Of a DNA stretch of 64,000 nucleotides, positions 46,205 through 57,703 are shown in pieces. The notes beneath the pieces were generated by a model, which was given only the letters and a program-made list of their open reading frames with translations, searched no databases and had not been told where the DNA came from. How positions within the stretch are numbered: position 1 is the stretch's first letter; each line of letters starts with the position of its first letter. The position numbers were made by a program, and so were the translations under genes. Origin of the DNA: Limnohabitans sp. T6-20 (GTDB taxonomy: Bacteria > Pseudomonadota > Gammaproteobacteria > Burkholderiales > Burkholderiaceae_C); contig NZ_NERW01000003.1 of assembly GCF_003063505.1 (NCBI RefSeq), positions 558,001 to 622,000 on the forward strand, written 5' to 3'.

Positions 46205-46282
46205 ATTCGGCCGCAGGGGCGGCCTCCCACAAATAAAAAGCGCATCAGGTCTTGGGTGGGAGCGAGCCCCTGCTCGCGAATG
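46205..46282. repeat. REP-like paired hairpins in opposite order
   Basis: Between convergent accD and the YggT-like gene. The inverted arm comes first (46205-46231; minus strand GGCCGC/GCGGCC, loop CCCT) and the forward arm second (46257-46282; GCGAGC/GCTCGC, loop CCCT). This outward order is the reverse of all other copies in the window. Confidence 0.7.
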
Positions 46283-46313
46283 ACTGCCGGAGCCTGTCAA
46301 GCGATTGGGCGAC

Positions 46314-46862
46314 TCAGTACATCCAGCTCATTTGAAGTTGGGCCAGCACCATGCCCACAATCTGTAACACCAACAGCAAGACCACGGGTGACAAATCCAC
46401 CCCGCCAATCAGGGGCACCAACCGCTGAAACGGCCGCAAAAACGGCTGACACAAGCGCGCTGCCAGGCTGTACATGGGCGAGCCGGGGTTGACCCAGGAC
46501 AGCACCGCCAGCACCAACACCAGCGCACTCAAGGCCGACACCACCAGCTGGGCCATGCCCACCAGACTGACCAGCGGCAATAAGCCCAAAGCGCCCTGCC
46601 CGCCCGCCACCAGCCACAGCAGCGTGTACTGCAGCAGTTTGATGAGGAAGGCCCCCACCAGACTCGACAAATCCCAAGCCGACCATGATGGAACCACCCG
46701 GCGCAAGGGCAGCAGCAACCAGTCGGTCACCGCAAACACAAATTGGCCCAAAGGTTGGTGAAAAGAAATGCGTTGCCACTGCATCAAAAAGCGCAGCAAG
46801 CAGGTGCCTGCAATCAGGCCCGCCACCACATCCAACACCAAGCTCACCATCTGGAACAACAT
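46314..46862 (-). CDS. YggT-family membrane protein
   Basis: 182 aa from ATG 46862 (MLFQMVSLVLDVVAGL). About four hydrophobic helices in two YggT repeats; RFLMQW in the first and VLSWVNPGSPMYSLAARLCQPFLRPFQRLVPLIGGVDLSPVV in the second are the family signature. Inner-membrane protein of uncertain function; the family is tied to osmotic tolerance and, in other bacteria, to cell division. Divergent from the LON-domain gene by about 30 bp. Confidence 0.88.
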   Translation of the reverse strand: MLFQMVSLVLDVVAGLIAGTCLLRFLMQWQRISFHQPLGQFVFAVTDWLLLPLRRVVPSWSAWDLSSLVGAFLIKLLQYTLLWLVAGGQGALGLLPLVSLVGMAQLVVSALSALVLVLAVLSWVNPGSPMYSLAARLCQPFLRPFQRLVPLIGGVDLSPVVLLLVLQIVGMVLAQLQMSWMY

Positions 46863-46894
46863 TGTTTTTCTCCTGCTCGTGCGATGATACCCAG

Positions 46895-47581
46895 ATGCCT
46901 GAACGCGAAGCCCCATCTCCCGCCGCCTTGACGGAATTGCCCTTGTTCCCATTGGGCACGGTGCTTTTTCCCGGCGCTTTGCTGCCCTTGCAATTGTTTG
47001 AGTTGCGCTACCTGCAGATGATTGGCGAATGCGAGCGGCAGGGCACCGGTTTTGGTGTGGTCACCCTGACCCGGGGCCGCGAAGTGCACCGCCCCGGCAC
47101 AGCGGCCGAGCAGTTTGAGGCCCTGGGCACCCGGGTGCAGATCGAGCGCATCGAGCGGCCCCAGCCCGGTTTGGTCATGGTTTGGTGTCGGGGCGTGGAG
47201 AAGTTTCGCATCGAGGCCACGCAGCAGCGCAGCGACGGCCTGTGGCTGGGCCGGGTGCAATCCTTGCCACCCGAGCCCGCCGTGCAAGTGCCCGAAGACC
47301 TGCAACACCTGTCGGCGCAAATGCACGAGGCCCTGACTCAGCTGAGCGCCCAGCCCAGCGTGGTGCTGCCCTGGAACGAAGCCTGGCGGCTGCAGGACTG
47401 CAGCTGGCTGTCCCACCGCTGGGGCGAATTGCTGCCCCTGCCATTGCAGATGAAATACCGATTGTTTGCCCTGCAAGAACCCTTGATGCGGCTGGAATTG
47501 GTGGGCGATTGGGTGGCTCCGCCTGAACCATTCACCAAGAACCCCAACAGCCCGGGCCCAAAGCCCTCTGCAAACTCTTAA
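46895..47581 (+). CDS. LON peptidase substrate-binding-domain protein
   Basis: 228 aa from ATG 46895. Only the LON_substr_bdg domain is present: LPLFPLGTVLFPGALLPLQLFELRYLQMI is its opening signature; no AAA+ or protease part follows. Stand-alone proteins of this type are common in proteobacteria and have no settled role. It ends in a Pro/Asn/Ser-rich tail and lies 89 bp before lysS, probably in the same transcript. Confidence 0.88.
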   Translation: MPEREAPSPAALTELPLFPLGTVLFPGALLPLQLFELRYLQMIGECERQGTGFGVVTLTRGREVHRPGTAAEQFEALGTRVQIERIERPQPGLVMVWCRGVEKFRIEATQQRSDGLWLGRVQSLPPEPAVQVPEDLQHLSAQMHEALTQLSAQPSVVLPWNEAWRLQDCSWLSHRWGELLPLPLQMKYRLFALQEPLMRLELVGDWVAPPEPFTKNPNSPGPKPSANS

Positions 47582-47670
47582 AATAGACGGCTTTGCGCCT
47601 TGGCGCAGTCACAGTTCCCCCGAAACCCCGGTTCAGGTGCCCAGCGCATCCAGCCCAACCACTGCCCGCC

Positions 47671-49236
<1,566 letters not shown>

Positions 49237-49255
49237 GCAGCGCAAGCGCCTGAAA

Positions 49256-49287
49256 GAAAAATGGCCCGCTGATGCGGGCCATTTTTT
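49256..49287. terminator. Bidirectional terminator between lysS and the adhesin gene
   Basis: ATGGCCCGC / GCGGGCCAT with loop TGAT, flanked by A-run upstream and T-run downstream, so it can end transcription from both the plus-strand lysS and the minus-strand adhesin gene. Confidence 0.88.
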
Positions 49288-49301
49288 GTGGGGGAATACC
49301 G

Positions 49302-51263
49302 TTAAAGCACTGTCACTTGAAGATCGTGCTTGATGTACAGATCCAGACCCCAATGGGCATTGCTGTAAACCTTGTAGTTGGTCGCGTCCAGCTGCTGAGT
49401 TGTCGGCTGATTCCATGTTTGATCTGCCGACGATCCCACCAAGTCATCGAGCGACACTTTGTCACCTGCATCACCATCGATGCGCATTTGCCGATGGCCG
49501 TTCGACACAAAACTGTCCTTGACGCCAAGCGCCAGCACATCGCCCATGGTCAGTTTTAAGGTGTCATTTCCGACACCATCGGTCATCACGATGTGGTTGA
49601 TCGCCGCTACAGAGTTCACTGCAGGGTTTATCGAATGAGCATCAGCAACATTCAATAAAGTTTCTTGTCCCAGAGCGAATTGGAGCTTACCAACAGCACC
49701 AGCTAAAGCAGCAGCGCCAAATGTTTTAGGGGTTTTAAAACTAGCGGACAAACTGTCTTGATTTAAGTAAACACCAGTGACGTTCGATGCAAATGCCCAA
49801 GCATCATCAACTGCAGGTGTTTGAGGGTTATCTACACTGGTCAGAGTTTTAGCTTCATTGCCCGCCAAATCCCAAAATCCCATCTTGAACATGCCATTAT
49901 TGGTTGCATCAAGTAGTGAGACAGCGATGGTTGAAATTTTATTAGCAGTCGATGAGGCCCAATAGTTTCCTAACTCAGAGGAGTTAGCTGTAACCGGCGC
50001 ACCCCATGTAGAGCTGGAACTTGATCCATTGAATGCCAATTCAAAAACAGGCACCACCCGGTCCACGCCAAACGACTGATCCCAAGCTTTCAAAATATTG
50101 CCAGCGTTGTCCACCAAGGTCGTCTTCAACAGGTATTGGTCATTGTTACCCGCTAAGTCGATGGTTGGCTTGAATGCCCATGCGCCAGTCGTTGCATCGG
50201 GGGTGATGTACGCGTAATCGACCGTTGTGCCGGTGATGCCCACCACCTGCACCAAGAGTTTTTGCGTAGCAGCGTTGTAGTTGGTGATCGTTCCGTCAAA
50301 TTCTGGTTTCGACTGATTGGTTAAAAAATCGTCTTTGTCAAAATCGAACTCTGACTGTGTCATCTTGGTCAAGTTGAACGATGGGGATGGGTCAAGCACC
50401 TCCGACAATCGGTCCACCACAAAGGGGGTTCCCGAAAAGGGTTGCGATGTGTTGCCTGCCGCATCCTTGACCACCACCGAATAAGTCACCGGCCCGTTGT
50501 CCAATGCATCGGTATCGGGAATTTGGACCACAAATTGACCTTGCGCATTTTTGGTGGTCGAGGTGTAAATTTTCCCGTTCAAGGTGACCGTGGCGCTGAC
50601 GGCATCAGCGTCAGCATCAATCAACAACCTCGGCGTGTTGTCGGCCGTGATGCCATCGCTGTTGCTCACCCCGGTATCGTCTTCGGGCGCCAATCGGGCA
50701 GCGCTGATTTTGGGTGGGGTTGTATCGGGTACACCGCCACCGCCGGTATCGCCTCCCCCTCCCCCACCAGCCCCCAACAAAGCCAATGGTGCAGCCAGCA
50801 ACGGGTTAAAACCCGCCACAGCGACCAGTGCGCCGACGGCAGCCCCCGAAGCAGCGACCGGTTCCCCACCGAGGGCCATGCCGATATTGGAAGCACCATC
50901 TGGCAAGTTGCCCATCAAGGCCGATGTTTGGCCTGACTCTGGCGTGTAGGCGTAGTAAACGCCGGGATCGGTTTCCCCGATGACGGCCCCAAAGCCTGAC
51001 ACGGTCTGTTCGTAGTAATCGGTGATCACCAGATCGGCCTCTTCGCGGCCTTCGAAACTGATGCGCAAGTCATTGCCCGCGCGTTTGACGCGGATGTTGT
51101 CCGGCCCTTGCCCTGTGGCTTTGTCAATGAGTTGGTAGCGCGCGCCGGGGATGGCCTTGACTTTGAGTGCCCCCCACCATGAACCCGGCTCTGGAACTTC
51201 GTGGGTCGTGGACTTGGCCGAACCCTGATTGGCTTTGACGATGACTTGGTATGCGTTTTTCAT
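49302..51263 (-). CDS. BapA-like surface adhesin with Ig-like domains
   Basis: 653 aa. Residues 1-90 resemble the BapA/LapA-type N-terminal prefix domain (beta-rich, ends in LVITDYYE). A hydrophobic Ala/Gly-rich stretch (about 135-165) and Gly tract (GAGGGGGGDTGGGG) follow. Then come about three Ig-like repeats, recognised by PDTTPP, VKDAAGNTSQPFSGTPFVVDR and TTLVDNAGNILKAWDQSFGVDR. The C-terminus (LKLTMGDVLAL, RIDGDAGDKVSLDDL and ending LQVTVL) matches type I secreted adhesins. No tolC, ABC exporter or HlyD gene is adjacent. Short for this class (often thousands of residues). Confidence 0.78.
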   Translation of the reverse strand: MKNAYQVIVKANQGSAKSTTHEVPEPGSWWGALKVKAIPGARYQLIDKATGQGPDNIRVKRAGNDLRISFEGREEADLVITDYYEQTVSGFGAVIGETDPGVYYAYTPESGQTSALMGNLPDGASNIGMALGGEPVAASGAAVGALVAVAGFNPLLAAPLALLGAGGGGGGDTGGGGVPDTTPPKISAARLAPEDDTGVSNSDGITADNTPRLLIDADADAVSATVTLNGKIYTSTTKNAQGQFVVQIPDTDALDNGPVTYSVVVKDAAGNTSQPFSGTPFVVDRLSEVLDPSPSFNLTKMTQSEFDFDKDDFLTNQSKPEFDGTITNYNAATQKLLVQVVGITGTTVDYAYITPDATTGAWAFKPTIDLAGNNDQYLLKTTLVDNAGNILKAWDQSFGVDRVVPVFELAFNGSSSSSTWGAPVTANSSELGNYWASSTANKISTIAVSLLDATNNGMFKMGFWDLAGNEAKTLTSVDNPQTPAVDDAWAFASNVTGVYLNQDSLSASFKTPKTFGAAALAGAVGKLQFALGQETLLNVADAHSINPAVNSVAAINHIVMTDGVGNDTLKLTMGDVLALGVKDSFVSNGHRQMRIDGDAGDKVSLDDLVGSSADQTWNQPTTQQLDATNYKVYSNAHWGLDLYIKHDLQVTVL

Positions 51264-51299
51264 GGCTGATGTGTCAGATAAGAAGGTGTCAATAGGGGC

Positions 51300-52319
51300 T
51301 TACCGTTTGGCACCCGTCACGATGATTTCCACACGGCGGTTGGGTGCATGACACAGCTTGTTTTCTGGTGTGGGGCTGTTGCCGCATTTGAGCTTGACCA
51401 AATGCGTTGAGCCCTCTCCTTCGACCTTGAAGCCTTTGGTGGGTCGCAGCCCTCTTTCTTGCAGCTGTTGCGCCACTACCTTGGCCCGCTCCATCGACAA
51501 CTTGGCATTCGATTTGGGTTTGCCAATGGCATCGGTGTGCCCAACGACCCGGATGCGCTCGACCTCTGTGAAGTCACGCTTGAGTCTTTGGGCCATGATT
51601 TCAATGGCGTTGTAGCTGTTGGCACGCAACTCGTCCTTGCCGAACTCAAACAAGGCATCGGATTCGAGTGCATAAAGCCGTGGCACGGGCGGCTTGGGCG
51701 CTGCAGGCTTGGGTGGTGTGGGCAGCACAGACACCGGCGCTTGCGCCAGCACGGGGGCAGGTTCCTGGCAATCCTGCACCACAGGCGCACGGGACACCGT
51801 GTGGATTTGCTGCGCTGTTCCCGTCAGTTCCCGCTGGGCCTGGGCCGGCGGCACCTCCGCCAGGCGTCCGGGTTCCTGGACTTTGAGAAACAGGGTTTTA
51901 CCGGCCTGAAACGTCCAAGACTGTCCCGTGCCTTGCCTGCCGGTGTGCATTTTGTTGGCGTCTGCAAGCACCGCGTGAAAAGCCACGGGGCCAGCCAAAG
52001 CACAAAACTCGGAGTAGCCGCCTTTCAACAAGGAGGCGTGATAACGACCATTCAGGTAAATGTTGACTGGCTCGTCGGGCGCGATGGGCCCTTGTCTGTA
52101 AACGAGTACCCGAGCTTGCTTGACGGGTGCGGCCTGCGCCACTGAAAACCGGGCCCCAAAAGGTTCAACGGTCTGGGAGATGGGCTCTGGGGTTGGGAGT
52201 TCTGTCCGTGTGGTGTCTTGAGCTGCGGCTTGAAAAACACAACAAATTAGCAAGGCTAATGTTTTTATTGATTTATTTGATTTTTTATACCAGGCGCGAT
52301 CAGATTCAAAGTGGCTCAC
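51300..52319 (-). CDS. OmpA-family outer-membrane/periplasmic protein
   Basis: 339 aa, GTG start at 52319 supported by GGAGAG five bases upstream. N-terminal signal-like segment (LALLICCVFQAAAQ, about 21-34), a beta-rich middle, a Pro-rich linker (about 190-212), and a C-terminal OmpA domain (about 220-335) with FEFGKDELR, VVGHTDAIGKPKSNAKLSMERAKVVAQQL and PNRRVEI, which binds peptidoglycan. It lies 36 bp before the adhesin gene on the same strand, likely one operon. Confidence 0.83.
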   Translation of the reverse strand: MSHFESDRAWYKKSNKSIKTLALLICCVFQAAAQDTTRTELPTPEPISQTVEPFGARFSVAQAAPVKQARVLVYRQGPIAPDEPVNIYLNGRYHASLLKGGYSEFCALAGPVAFHAVLADANKMHTGRQGTGQSWTFQAGKTLFLKVQEPGRLAEVPPAQAQRELTGTAQQIHTVSRAPVVQDCQEPAPVLAQAPVSVLPTPPKPAAPKPPVPRLYALESDALFEFGKDELRANSYNAIEIMAQRLKRDFTEVERIRVVGHTDAIGKPKSNAKLSMERAKVVAQQLQERGLRPTKGFKVEGEGSTHLVKLKCGNSPTPENKLCHAPNRRVEIIVTGAKR

Positions 52320-52479
52320 AGACTCTCCGACAAGCTGAAAACCTCAAATGTATCTTAAATGCCTCAAAAAAATACCAGTGATATCCCTTTACAAGTAACA
52401 AAAATACAAGAACACCTCATTTTCAGTACTTCAATATTGCAATCACTACAAACTCTGCAGCCTGCGAAATGGCCTGAAT

Positions 52480-52785
52480 TCAATGAGGCGGTAAGCGCTG
52501 CGCGTTGTCCACCACTTCGCGCGCTTCGACGTCCACCACCTGGGCGTCTGTGGCTTGCGTCTGCCCCCAAGGGTCTGCACCTGTTGATCTGCGAAAACCG
52601 CCTTGGCTGAAGTTTTGGCGCATGGCGCGAAACTGCTGCCAAACCAGCACCACTTGGGGTTTGCGGCCAGTGAGCAGCCAGCGCAAAGTAGCCCACACGA
52701 TGTAAATGCCTAATGCTCCCACCAACAAGGCCAGCACGATCAGGCCCGCCAGAGCTAGGAAAATTTTGGACAGCAATTGGTTCAT
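52480..52785 (-). CDS. Small inner-membrane protein of unknown function
   Basis: 101 aa. One long hydrophobic helix (about 8-38: KIFLALAGLIVLALLVGALGIYIVWATLRWLL), then a basic and polar tail with a conserved-looking VVDVEAREV near the end. I do not recognise a family. Same strand as and 88 bp downstream of nagZ, so possibly the end of the lepA-to-nagZ operon. The 160 bp on its other side are AT-rich and hold the presumed OmpA-gene promoter; no clear boxes. Confidence 0.68.
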   Translation of the reverse strand: MNQLLSKIFLALAGLIVLALLVGALGIYIVWATLRWLLTGRKPQVVLVWQQFRAMRQNFSQGGFRRSTGADPWGQTQATDAQVVDVEAREVVDNAQRLPPH

Positions 52786-52873
52786 GGATGGGTGAATGGA
52801 CGAGGTTTTGGGAGATGGATGAGCGCAATCTCGGCCATCGCATCAGGGGCGTGCAGGCCAAGTGGCCATCTTG

Positions 52874-53959
52874 TCAGGGCAGGCGGTCAAGCGCCTGCAT
52901 GTAGTCGGCAGAGCGCACCAGCTCGTCCCAAGGGCGGGCGGGTGATCGGGGCAAAAGGTTCAAACGCCGCTCTTCGCTGATCTCGCTGGGCGTCCAGTGG
53001 CCCTTGAGCTGAGCTTCAGCCAGCTGGTCGAGCACTTCGTCGAGTTCTACGCCACCGTTCACGGCCGAGCGGTTGCACAGCAGCGCCAAGTCACAACCTG
53101 CTCGCAGTGCGGTGATCACGGCTTCGGTGTAGCTGAGGGTGCGCCCGTCCATCTGGCGGGCAGCGGCCATCGACAGGTCGTCGGTGCAGACCACGCCCTG
53201 AAAGCCCAGCTGGGCGCGCAGGATCTCTTGCAGCCAGCGTGGCGAGAAGCCTGCCGGGCGGCTGTCGACCTTGCTGTAGATGACATGTGCAGGCATCACG
53301 GCCGTGAGCACGCTGGTGAGCCAACGGTAGGGCTGCGCGTCGTCGGCCAGGATGGCCTTGAGGCTGCGCTTGTCCACCGGCAAGGCCACATGCGAGTCGG
53401 CTTTGACAGCGCCGTGCCCGGGAAAGTGTTTGCCACAGTTGCCCATGCCCGCTTGCAGCAAGCCCTGCATCAGGCTGCGGGCGAGCAGGCTCACCACACG
53501 TGGGTCGCGGGCGAAGGCGCGGTCGCCAATGACACCGCTTTCGCCATGATCGAGGTCAAGCACAGGGGTGAAGCTGAAATCGACGCCGCAAGCGCGCAAT
53601 TCGCTGGCCAGCACAAAGCCTGCCGAGGTGGCCGCCTCGCAGGCCTTGAGCACGCCTGAGCCAGGCAAGCCTTTGTCGTCTTTTGACCAGAGTTCACCCA
53701 ATGCACGCATGGGGGGCAGATGGGTGAAACCGTCGGTGCGAAAGCGCTGCACGCGCCCGCCTTCATGGTCCACCGCGATCAAGAGGTCAGGACGGATGTT
53801 TTTGATGTCGGCGCACAAGTCGGTGAGCTGCGCCCGACTTTGCCAGTTGCGGCCAAACAAGATCATGCCGCCCACCAACGGATGCGCCAGACGGCGGCGG
53901 TCCACGTCGGTCAGTTGATGGCCTTCGATGTCGATGATCAGGGGGGCGTGGATGCTCAT
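52874..53959 (-). CDS. nagZ: Beta-N-acetylhexosaminidase (cell-wall recycling)
   Basis: 361 aa from ATG 53959 (MSIHAPLIIDIEGHQL). Glycoside hydrolase family 3: removes GlcNAc from GlcNAc-anhydroMurNAc peptides in the cytoplasm. VDHEGGRVQRF, the KHFPGHGAVKADSH loop (acid/base His) and the nucleophile Asp in VCTDDLSMAAAR are visible. It fits the upstream lytic transglycosylase function in recycling. 45 bp after acpS. Confidence 0.94.
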   Translation of the reverse strand: MSIHAPLIIDIEGHQLTDVDRRRLAHPLVGGMILFGRNWQSRAQLTDLCADIKNIRPDLLIAVDHEGGRVQRFRTDGFTHLPPMRALGELWSKDDKGLPGSGVLKACEAATSAGFVLASELRACGVDFSFTPVLDLDHGESGVIGDRAFARDPRVVSLLARSLMQGLLQAGMGNCGKHFPGHGAVKADSHVALPVDKRSLKAILADDAQPYRWLTSVLTAVMPAHVIYSKVDSRPAGFSPRWLQEILRAQLGFQGVVCTDDLSMAAARQMDGRTLSYTEAVITALRAGCDLALLCNRSAVNGGVELDEVLDQLAEAQLKGHWTPSEISEERRLNLLPRSPARPWDELVRSADYMQALDRLP

Positions 53960-54004
53960 GGGTGTTCCAAGTTCAAGAGTCAGTTCGGGGTGAACCACCC
54001 CATA

Positions 54005-54436
54005 TCAAGGGGCAACGCTGACAGAAACCGGCAAAGTGGCCGTGGCAGCGGTCTCGACCACGCAAAAACTCGCGGCGTATTCGGACTCGTCGGTCACGGT
54101 GATGTGGGCTTGCAGGCCCTTGGCTTCAAACCATTCTTTCAGCACCCCGTGCAACACGATGACCGGCTGGCCGCTGGGCAGTTTGCCGATTTCGCACAGC
54201 CGCCAGGTCATGGGCATGCGCATGCCAAGGCCGATGGCTTTGCTGAAAGCTTCTTTGGCCGAAAAGCGGGTAGCCAAATAGCGCACACCGCGCTCGGGCC
54301 AACGCGCGCTTCGGGCCTTCCAGGTGGCCATCTCGGCATCAGACAGTACCTTGGCGGCAAAGCGCTCGCCGTGCCGCTCCAGGCTGGCCTTGACGCGGCG
54401 GATGTCGCAGATGTCGGTGCCGATGCCGTAGATCAT
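54005..54436 (-). CDS. acpS: Holo-[acyl-carrier-protein] synthase
   Basis: 143 aa. Attaches 4'-phosphopantetheine from CoA to [15 protein letters not shown] at the start holds the metal-binding Asp; [13 protein letters not shown] holds the catalytic Glu/Lys. The ATG at 54436 overlaps the pdxJ stop by 4 bp. Part of the conserved pdxJ–acpS pair. Confidence 0.94.
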   Translation of the reverse strand: MIYGIGTDICDIRRVKASLERHGERFAAKVLSDAEMATWKARSARWPERGVRYLATRFSAKEAFSKAIGLGMRMPMTWRLCEIGKLPSGQPVIVLHGVLKEWFEAKGLQAHITVTDESEYAASFCVVETAATATLPVSVSVAP

Positions 54437-55182
54437 TTTTGCAGGCAAGCCAAATAGGCGTGTACCGTGGCGGCGTAACCCATCTCCAGCGCGTCGGCCA
54501 TGAAGGCGTGGCCAATCGAGACTTCTTGCAGGCCTGGCACGGCCGCCACAAAGGCAGGCAGGTTGTCGCGGTTCAGATCGTGCCCGGCGTTCAGGCCCAG
54601 GCCTGCAGCCAGCGCGGCTTGCGCAGCATCGGCATAGCGCTGCAACTGCGCCGCATTCTCTGGCGTGCCCCACGTCGCCGCATAGGGCTCGGTGTAAAGC
54701 TCCACCCGGTCAGCACCCACAGCGCGGGCGGCGGCCATTTGCTCAGGCATAGGGTCCATGAACAGGCTCACGCGCACGCCCAGGGCCTTGCACTCGTCGA
54801 TCAAGGGCTTCAAGCGCTCAGCATCTTGCGGAAAGGTCCAGCCGTGGTCGCTGGTGAACTGGCCTTCGCTGTCGGGCACAAAGGTCACCTGGTGCGGGCG
54901 CACTGTGCGCACATGGTCCATCAGGTTGTGAAACGGGTTGCCTTCGATGTTGAACTCGCGGTCTGGCCAGGCCTGCATGAGGGCGGTCAGCTCGGGCACG
55001 TCGCTCGCACGGATGTGGCGCTCGTCGGGACGGGGGTGGATGGTGATGCCTTGCGCGCCCGCTTGCAGGCACAGCTGGGCCGCGCGCGTGACGCTGGGGA
55101 TGCCCAGGTGGCGGGAGTTGCGCATCAGCGCGACTTTGTTGACGTTGACCGACAAGGCCACACGTTGCTTGGAATGGGTCAT
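54433..55182 (-). CDS. pdxJ: Pyridoxine 5'-phosphate synthase
   Basis: 249 aa from ATG 55182 ([19 protein letters not shown]); the 71 upstream in-frame residues overlap recO and are rejected. TIM barrel joining 3-amino-2-oxopropyl phosphate and deoxyxylulose phosphate to pyridoxine phosphate. Family motifs [21 protein letters not shown] and [11 protein letters not shown] are visible. Overlaps recO by 4 bp. Confidence 0.95.
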   Translation of the reverse strand: MTHSKQRVALSVNVNKVALMRNSRHLGIPSVTRAAQLCLQAGAQGITIHPRPDERHIRASDVPELTALMQAWPDREFNIEGNPFHNLMDHVRTVRPHQVTFVPDSEGQFTSDHGWTFPQDAERLKPLIDECKALGVRVSLFMDPMPEQMAAARAVGADRVELYTEPYAATWGTPENAAQLQRYADAAQAALAAGLGLNAGHDLNRDNLPAFVAAVPGLQEVSIGHAFMADALEMGYAATVHAYLACLQK

Positions 55183-55928
55183 AGGGTTTGCAGGTCCAGC
55201 ATCATTTGGCGGGTGCGCAAGGCGCCGACACCGCAATGGTAGTTGAGCATGAGGCGCAAGGGGCGCTGCAGCGGCCCCAGCAGGTCGGCGCATTCGCGCA
55301 GCAAAGCGGCCAACGGGCTGGGGTTGTCGAGCGCGGCTTGCAGTGCCAGCCATTGCGCGCCACGCAAGGCGTGTCGGCTGTCTTCGGGCACCCATTGCAG
55401 CCCGGCCTCGGGCACCAGGGTGTAAAAGCCTTCAGGCTCCAGCAGCTTGAGCGTCAAGGTTTGCAGGTTGAGTGCAGGCAGCAAGCCCATGTTTTTGAGC
55501 AGCAGCAGCTCAAACGCCCGCAAGGCCCATTGCAGGGCATCGGGGTCGCCACTGGCCAGCAAGCGCACGGCAGCGGCGTAGACCTCGAACAAATGCGGAT
55601 GGGGGTCGTCTCGGGCCGTCAGGCGCATCAGCAATTCATTGAGGTAATAGCCCGACAGCAGGGCTTCTCCCGTGGGCATGACGTGACCGCCCACCCATTC
55701 GGCCGATTTGAGTGTGCGGATGTCGCCATCGCCCCCAAAAGCCAGCGACAAAGGCTGCAAAGGCAGCAGCACAGGACGAAAGCTCGATGTCGGCCGCTTG
55801 GCCCCCTTGGCCACCAAAGCCACCCGGCCGTGGTGACGGGTGAAGACCTCGAGGATCAGACTGGTTTCGCTCCAGTCGTAGCGGTGCAGCACATAGGCTG
55901 GCTCGTCTGCGATCCGCTTGGTGGCCAT
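55179..55928 (-). CDS. recO: DNA repair protein RecO
   Basis: 249 aa. Recombination mediator that loads RecA with RecF/RecR. The N-terminal OB fold opens [35 protein letters not shown]; the C-terminal helical domain lacks the zinc Cys set seen in some RecO, which is normal for this group. 11 bp after era. Confidence 0.92.
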   Translation of the reverse strand: MATKRIADEPAYVLHRYDWSETSLILEVFTRHHGRVALVAKGAKRPTSSFRPVLLPLQPLSLAFGGDGDIRTLKSAEWVGGHVMPTGEALLSGYYLNELLMRLTARDDPHPHLFEVYAAAVRLLASGDPDALQWALRAFELLLLKNMGLLPALNLQTLTLKLLEPEGFYTLVPEAGLQWVPEDSRHALRGAQWLALQAALDNPSPLAALLRECADLLGPLQRPLRLMLNYHCGVGALRTRQMMLDLQTL

Positions 55929-55939
55929 TGAAAGTGGGG

Positions 55940-56995
55940 TTACTCGTAACCGAAGCTGCGCACGCGCGCTTCGTCATCGGCCCAGCCCGAACGCACTTTG
56001 ACCCACAGCTCGATGAACACCTTGGCGTCCAGCAGCTTTTCCAGCTCGACCCGCGTCTCGGTGCCAATGCGTTTGAGTTTTTCGCCCTTGTCACCGATCA
56101 CCATGGCCTTGTGGCCTTCGCGCTCGACCACGATGGTGGCCGCAATGCGCAGCATGCGCTTGGACGTGCGGCCCGCTTCTTCTTCGAACTTGTCGATCAC
56201 CACCGTGGAGGTGTAAGGCAATTCGTCGCCCGTCAGACGGAAGAGTTTTTCGCGCACCATTTCGCTGGCGAGGAACTTCTCGCTGCGGTCGGTGAGTTCG
56301 TCTTCGGCATGCCACCAGGGCTGCTCAGGCAGGTATTTTTCGCAAATGCCCAGCAAGCGCTCGATGTCTTTGGGCTGCTTGGCCGACATGGGTACAAACT
56401 CGGTGAAGGCGTGGCGCTCTTGCATGCTTTGCAGCCAAGGCGCGATGTCGCCACGGCGGTGCACATTGTCCAGCTTGTTGGCTACCAGCAAAACCGGGAT
56501 GCCGGGCTTGAGCAGGGCCAGCACTTTGGCGTCCGCTGGCGTGAAGCTGCCCGCCTCGACCACAAACAGCACCAGATCCACATCGCTCACAGCGCCGACC
56601 ACGGTCTTGTTGAGCGATTTATTGAGCGCGGTGCCGTGGATGGTCTGGAAACCGGGCGTGTCCACAAACACATATTGGGCCGCGCCCTGGGTGCGGATGC
56701 CGGTGATGCGGTGGCGCGTGGTTTGGGCTTTGCGCGAGGTGATGCTGATTTTTTGGCCCACCAGGGCGTTGAGCAGCGTGGATTTGCCCACGTTGGGTTT
56801 GCCCACAATGGCCACCAAGCCGCACCGCTGGCCCTCCACCGGCACAGGCGCGGGGGCGGCAGCAACTGGGGGCAAGGCGGCGTCTTCGGACGCATCGCGT
56901 GGCTGAATGGTCACACCCGCGATTTGAACGGGGCGGCGCATGGTTTGCTCTTGAGCCGTACGCTCCGAGTCAGTGGCTTTCTTGTCGGTGCTCAT
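55940..56995 (-). CDS. era: GTPase Era
   Basis: 351 aa, about 50 longer than E. coli Era because of an Ala/Pro-rich N-terminal extension (1-57). GTPase motifs: GKPNVGKST (P-loop), DTPG and NKLD; the C-terminal KH domain has [17 protein letters not shown]. Needed for 16S rRNA maturation and 30S assembly. The ATG overlaps the rnc stop by 4 bp, supporting the long form. Confidence 0.95.
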   Translation of the reverse strand: MSTDKKATDSERTAQEQTMRRPVQIAGVTIQPRDASEDAALPPVAAAPAPVPVEGQRCGLVAIVGKPNVGKSTLLNALVGQKISITSRKAQTTRHRITGIRTQGAAQYVFVDTPGFQTIHGTALNKSLNKTVVGAVSDVDLVLFVVEAGSFTPADAKVLALLKPGIPVLLVANKLDNVHRRGDIAPWLQSMQERHAFTEFVPMSAKQPKDIERLLGICEKYLPEQPWWHAEDELTDRSEKFLASEMVREKLFRLTGDELPYTSTVVIDKFEEEAGRTSKRMLRIAATIVVEREGHKAMVIGDKGEKLKRIGTETRVELEKLLDAKVFIELWVKVRSGWADDEARVRSFGYE

Positions 56996-57696
56996 GCGGC
57001 GCTTTCAGATTTCAAGGTGAGGAGCATGGCGGCTGCCGCTGCTTGTTCGGCTGCGCGACGCGATGCGCCCGAGCCTTGTTGGGTTTGGCGCAATTCGGTC
57101 ACTTCGCACGAGACCTCGAATTGCTGGCGGTGCGCCGCGCCGGAGGTGCCGACCACGGTGTATTTGGGCAGCGCGAGCTTGCGCCCTTGCAGCCACTCTT
57201 GCAGCTCGGTCTTGGGGTCTTTGCCCACCGCCTGCATGTCGGGTTTGATGTCGACCTGGGCAAACAGGCGCTCGACCAGCGCTTGCGCATCCTTGTAGCC
57301 ACCGTCCAGGTACACAGCGCCAATGATCGCCTCAAGGGCATCGGCCAGGATGGACGGACGCCCTTGCCCGCCCGAGCGCATTTCGCCCTCGCCCAGCCGC
57401 ATCACGGCCGACAAGTCCAGGGTTTTGGCCAATTGGTGCAGGGTGTCCTGCTTGACAAGGTTGGCCCGCACACGCGACAAATCGCCTTCGGGCAAGCTGG
57501 CCAGCTGGGTGTACAGCATGTGCGCGACCGAGAGGTTGAGCACCGAATCGCCCAAGAACTCCAGACGCTCGTTGTGGTCGGCGCTGAAGCTGCGGTGCGT
57601 GACGGCCTGCTGCAACAAGCCTGGCTGGCGAAAAGCGTAGCCCAGGCGAATTTGCAATTCAGACAATGCGGGAGAAACAGCGGATGTGATGGCCAC
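56992..57696 (-). CDS. rnc: Ribonuclease III
   Basis: 234 aa if started at GTG 57696, which follows a GAGGTGA ribosome-binding site; an ATG at 57738 would overlap lepB by 35 bp and give 14 more residues. The RNase III signature [15 protein letters not shown] and the second acidic site ([15 protein letters not shown]) are intact, with a C-terminal double-stranded RNA-binding domain. Cuts rRNA precursors and other duplex RNA. Confidence 0.94.
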   Translation of the reverse strand: MAITSAVSPALSELQIRLGYAFRQPGLLQQAVTHRSFSADHNERLEFLGDSVLNLSVAHMLYTQLASLPEGDLSRVRANLVKQDTLHQLAKTLDLSAVMRLGEGEMRSGGQGRPSILADALEAIIGAVYLDGGYKDAQALVERLFAQVDIKPDMQAVGKDPKTELQEWLQGRKLALPKYTVVGTSGAAHRQQFEVSCEVTELRQTQQGSGASRRAAEQAAAAAMLLTLKSESAA

Positions 57697-57703
57697 GCTC
57701 ACC

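Noticed and set aside
52359..52610. Plus-strand 83-residue frame
   Set aside because: Mostly antisense to the small membrane-protein gene; no coding signature.
54433..55395. Longer pdxJ start at 55395
   Set aside because: The extra 71 residues overlap recO and are low-complexity Ala/Arg; the coupled ATG at 55182 fits the family.
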